A stretch of DNA of 23,057 nucleotides, taken from NCBI GenBank assembly GCA_905250885.1, contig CAJNOQ010002690.1:1-23057 (forward strand), read 5' to 3'. Position 1 is the stretch's first letter; every line of letters begins with the position of its first letter. Origin of the DNA: Didymodactylos carnosus (Eukaryota; Rotifera; Eurotatoria; Philodinida; Philodinidae). This document shows positions 20,047-23,057 of this stretch, piece after piece. A program made the translations under genes and the position numbers. The notes beneath the pieces are model-generated. The model had not been told where the DNA came from, searched no databases, and saw only the letters and a program-made list of their open reading frames with translations.

Positions 20047-20266
20047 GTATTTCTGGCAGTTGCAGAATAGTAGCTATTTGATTTTTTTTTATCAATCTTT
20101 ACCAGGCATATTTTCTAGTCAGTAAAAAAAGTAAACAGGAAAACTAAGAACATTAGACATTGTCTTATCTACATGAGAACTAGTCGACTATATATTGTTT
20201 TTGTACTCATATATTTCAATCTTTTCACCTGATGATGATCTTAGACAAGATCGAAAGCTCATAATA
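20047..20266. repeat. repeat copy A', uninterrupted (empty site for the 918-bp transposon)
   Basis: This is continuous sequence matching the reverse complement of 15671-15760 joined to 14625-14752, with only scattered differences. At the junction it reads GTAAACAGGAAAACTAAG without any insertion or pentamer duplication. At its right end it still encodes MMILDKIES, the beginning of the helicase relic, and then diverges after AAGATCGAAAGCTC. It is therefore a short second fragment of the same helicase-associated repeat. Confidence 0.88.
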
Positions 20267-21692
20267 ATTAATTTATTTGATTTTAAAAATTTATTATGTT
20301 TTCAGCAATCATTCACTTCATTCTAGTCTTAGTAGCGGAATAAAAATGTGTTGAAAAAAAAGATGATATAAACAGTAAGAATATGTAGGGGTGAAATTTC
20401 ATCTGAAATGTTTGGAAAAAGCCTGGCAGGTATTTTGACTTTTAGACTTTCACTCCTAAAATATAAAAATTACGAATAAACACACCATGTGAAAGAGCGT
20501 GAAAAACTAAGATGATTATTTAGGATAAAATCACAAACTTTTACCGATTTTTAAGAAAATTTTTTAAAAAGTTGCATCTGTAAATAATCGCATTAGAATA
20601 ATCCATTATTTGTTTCAAAAAAGTGTTTTATTGTACAAAATTGTAAAGCAACATTTGCTCTTTAAAATGGAATATCCATCCTCCGAGTCTCAACATATTT
20701 TACTTAATACAGTTCATTAAAACTTTATTTCAAAAATAATTAATGAAATTATTATCGAGTGGGAGATCCTTTTTATTTGTCGAAGTGGATCCACCAAATA
20801 TCTCCTGCTCGTCTTGTCTAGTTTGATAATTTTTTTCAACATTTCCATCCGTCTTAAGGAGAAAACACGAAAGATATGCCCTTAGGGCCTTTCGTAAATT
20901 AAATGCTGTTTCATGAAAAAATGTCATAGAGATCTCGGGAATGTCTCATTTTGTTCTATATAACAGAGTTATTTGCAAACAGTTTCTTGGTCAAATTCGG
21001 GGATGTGTTTTTGAGATTCTGATTTTCGATGGACTCTAGTTTCAGAAATTTCGATAAAAACTTTATATACATCACACAAGCTTGAAAATTCTTCTTCTTG
21101 TTAAAATCTTTTTTTCAACTTTGTTTTAGGTATTATGGTTGAAGAGAAGAACTAAAAGTAAAGATGGATGAATAATTTTTCGAGCCACTGTATATCGTCA
21201 TATGAACACGTCATTACGCTATTAAACGACGCTATTAAACTTTTTTTCAAATGTCTGTATACCATATTTTAGCTCGTGACATGCTCTATCAGATGGTATA
21301 TTTAGTGGAATAGTGTCAAGAAAAGAAATCATCATAAGACTGCAGTTATGGGGAATAGATCTCGTAGCCAGTGTTATTTCGGTCTTTTCTCTGCTAAAAT
21401 GCATTTCGTTTTCAATGTATTATAAATAGAAATGTTGCTGACGAAAAGAGCTTTCGAACGGTATATTACAGGTGTAGTTAACTGTGAAATGAAACGACAA
21501 TACGTAGTAAATGCGGCTTCCACTAGGCTTGGAGCCAAGAAAATATTCAAGTGATAAAATTACTCTTGAGAAGTAAGTAGTTCTAAGATTTCAAAGATTC
21601 TCAGTTCGATTCCTTTACTGACATTGTACCTACTCTATGAATAAAACTAAATTCGGTTAACAGGTCAATTTCATCACCTCCTTTATATATTT

Positions 21693-21792
21693 CTGCAAAA
21701 AGTTGTTTGTTGGTTGTGAAGATATTTCCATATAGATAACTCGACGTGCTCTACAATCTGGTAGTGTTAAAATATGTTCAGCTGAAAGTTCA
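21693..21792 (+). repeat. dispersed repeat B, copy 2
   Basis: This is the second copy of the ~100-bp repeat found at 15811-15910, in the same orientation. The shared core is ACGTGCTCTACAATCTG and ATATGTTCAGCTGAAA. Divergence of about 20% suggests an old family. Confidence 0.75.
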
Positions 21793-23057
21793 TAGTGGGA
21801 TTTTGAATACTCGACTTTTGCAAACCTATTCTAGAAAGGTCTAGCAACTGAAACAGATATTAGATTCCTGATCAACATTAAAAATTATCTATGATCAAGT
21901 ATGTTTCCAGAAAAAAGTGACTGAGCAGTTGGAAATCTTTCCTCGTCAACTTCTCTTTCGAATCATACCTGCTGAATGCTCAATTTTTGTCACAACTGTA
22001 ACTACTTCATAATTGAACATCGTATTAAATTAGCGTAGCGCAAATGTGATAATGATTCTATTTCGTGAAAATAATCACAAGCATAGATGATTTGCATTCG
22101 TGTTTAACAATTTCTACTAAGAAACTCAGTAGTACCGCCATAAACAATGTTATCTTACCTTGAGAATTCCCTTTTTTTGCTCATAGTTAAGAACAAATAT
22201 GTCTATACGCTATTTTTGTCTGCTATATTTACAGTATAAATTAATTTAATGCTTGACAGATACTATCTCTCAGTGTCATAGTTTCTTTTGAAAAAATTCT
22301 TTTCGAATGTCAATTTTTTTTGTCTATGATAAAATAAATTTTATTTTAAATATGTGAAAAATATTCTTGAGAATGGAATTTCAACATATCGACTCATAAA
22401 AATTACAAATATATGAAGAATCTCAACCACGTATAAGTAAGAAGAAATAACAATAAATTTCGATAATGCATACATATACAAAATATTTCAAATAACTTTC
22501 GATGATATCAAGGCAAATATCACCGATATATTGAAGGATAAGGCATAAATATACAATCTTATGTTCGAATTCATTATTGATGCTAAATAGACGGACACAG
22601 CACACAGACTATGTTTAAGGGTATCCTCCCCACCCCCACCCCCCTGCTCTTTTTGAGCTTCCTGTAGATATGCTATGAAATAAAAATCAAAAGTCACTAA
22701 AGGCTTCATATTTTTAGCACTGATTGGAAACTCAGTCGAGCATTTTTTCGTTTTTGTTTGAAGTTTTTAATTATTTCCGTTCACGAGTTTTCCAGAAACC
22801 TCGAGTTTTCATTACGTCACATTGAAAAACTCGATTTTTGAATGATGGCAGGACTTTATTAATTAATGAAACACGTATGATTGCAGCGGAACTACTCATC
22901 ATTTATAAACTTATTTAAGCTTTCGAATAAAGATCATCAGAAAATATAACAAGTTATAAAATGTACGTATAAAATGAACTGTCTAACACATTTATATATA
23001 GCAGTCACCGGAGAAACAGAAAGAAAAATAAAACTGTTCGTGAACGTTACTGTTTTT

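Larger units (their letters stand above)
19439..23057. other. no gene recognised; repeat-bearing flank or intron 5' of the XRCC4-like exons
   Basis: If the XRCC4-like gene is intact, this is one long intron (over 3.6 kb) or several introns with exons I cannot identify. It carries repeat copy A' (20047-20266) and repeat B copy 2 (21693-21792). It also has a short tandem CGCTATTAAAC at about 21216-21240 and a C-rich patch at 22629-22645. Frames at 20730-20927 and 21222-21404 (minus) have mixed composition without domains and may be transposon debris. Confidence 0.5.

Noticed and set aside
20730..20927. XRCC4 head-domain exon upstream of the C-terminal exons
   Set aside because: The 65-aa frame does not resemble the XRCC4 head or stalk and ends without a donor in a suitable phase.

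Overview
This is eukaryotic nuclear DNA. It is AT-rich, its coding segments are split by GT-AG introns, and it carries recognisable eukaryotic proteins (ATG12, an RBR ubiquitin ligase, an XRCC4-like repair factor, a NUDT7-like Nudix hydrolase). Short introns, low GC, clusters of foldback repeats and a decayed PIF1-type helicase relic would fit a small invertebrate. A bdelloid rotifer is my best guess, but nothing in the window proves it. There are no bacterial operons, tRNA, rRNA or CRISPR arrays that I can see.

Layout. Every supported gene lies on the minus strand. 1-3580 is mostly non-coding: a 70-base C run at the left edge, then several perfect or near-perfect foldbacks. 3581-6103 is a two-exon NUDT7-like CoA diphosphatase with a C-terminal SHL peroxisomal signal; its 1.76 kb intron holds a long degenerate inverted repeat and a palindrome cluster. 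6482-6904 is single-exon ATG12 (140 aa, ending in Gly). 7344-9652 is a five-exon RBR-type E3 ligase (430 aa) with two N-terminal RanBP2/NZF zinc fingers. 9856-10096 is a probable terminal exon of an unrecognised gene. 10100-13430 holds repeats only. 13433-13714 is an unrecognised coding-like stretch, and 13942-14660 is a frameshifted PIF1-family helicase pseudogene.

The most interesting object is 14753-15670, a 918-bp non-autonomous DNA transposon. It has 12-bp perfect termini starting CACAGTG and 5-bp TCCTG target duplications. A paralogous empty site lies inside the window at about 20047-20266, so the insertion can be read to the base. The heptamer-like end, the 5-bp duplication and an 11-bp difference in spacing to a second conserved terminal block recall Transib/RAG-type elements and the 12/23 arrangement of recombination signals.

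18304-19438 holds the last five exons of an XRCC4-like non-homologous end-joining factor. Its N-terminal head is not visible in the remaining 3.6 kb, which carries dispersed repeat copies. The gene therefore either has a very long repeat-filled intron reaching past the window edge or has lost its 5' end.

The genes do not form one pathway. ATG12 (ubiquitin-like conjugation in autophagy) and the RBR ligase are neighbours with a loosely shared ubiquitin theme, but nothing shows they act together.
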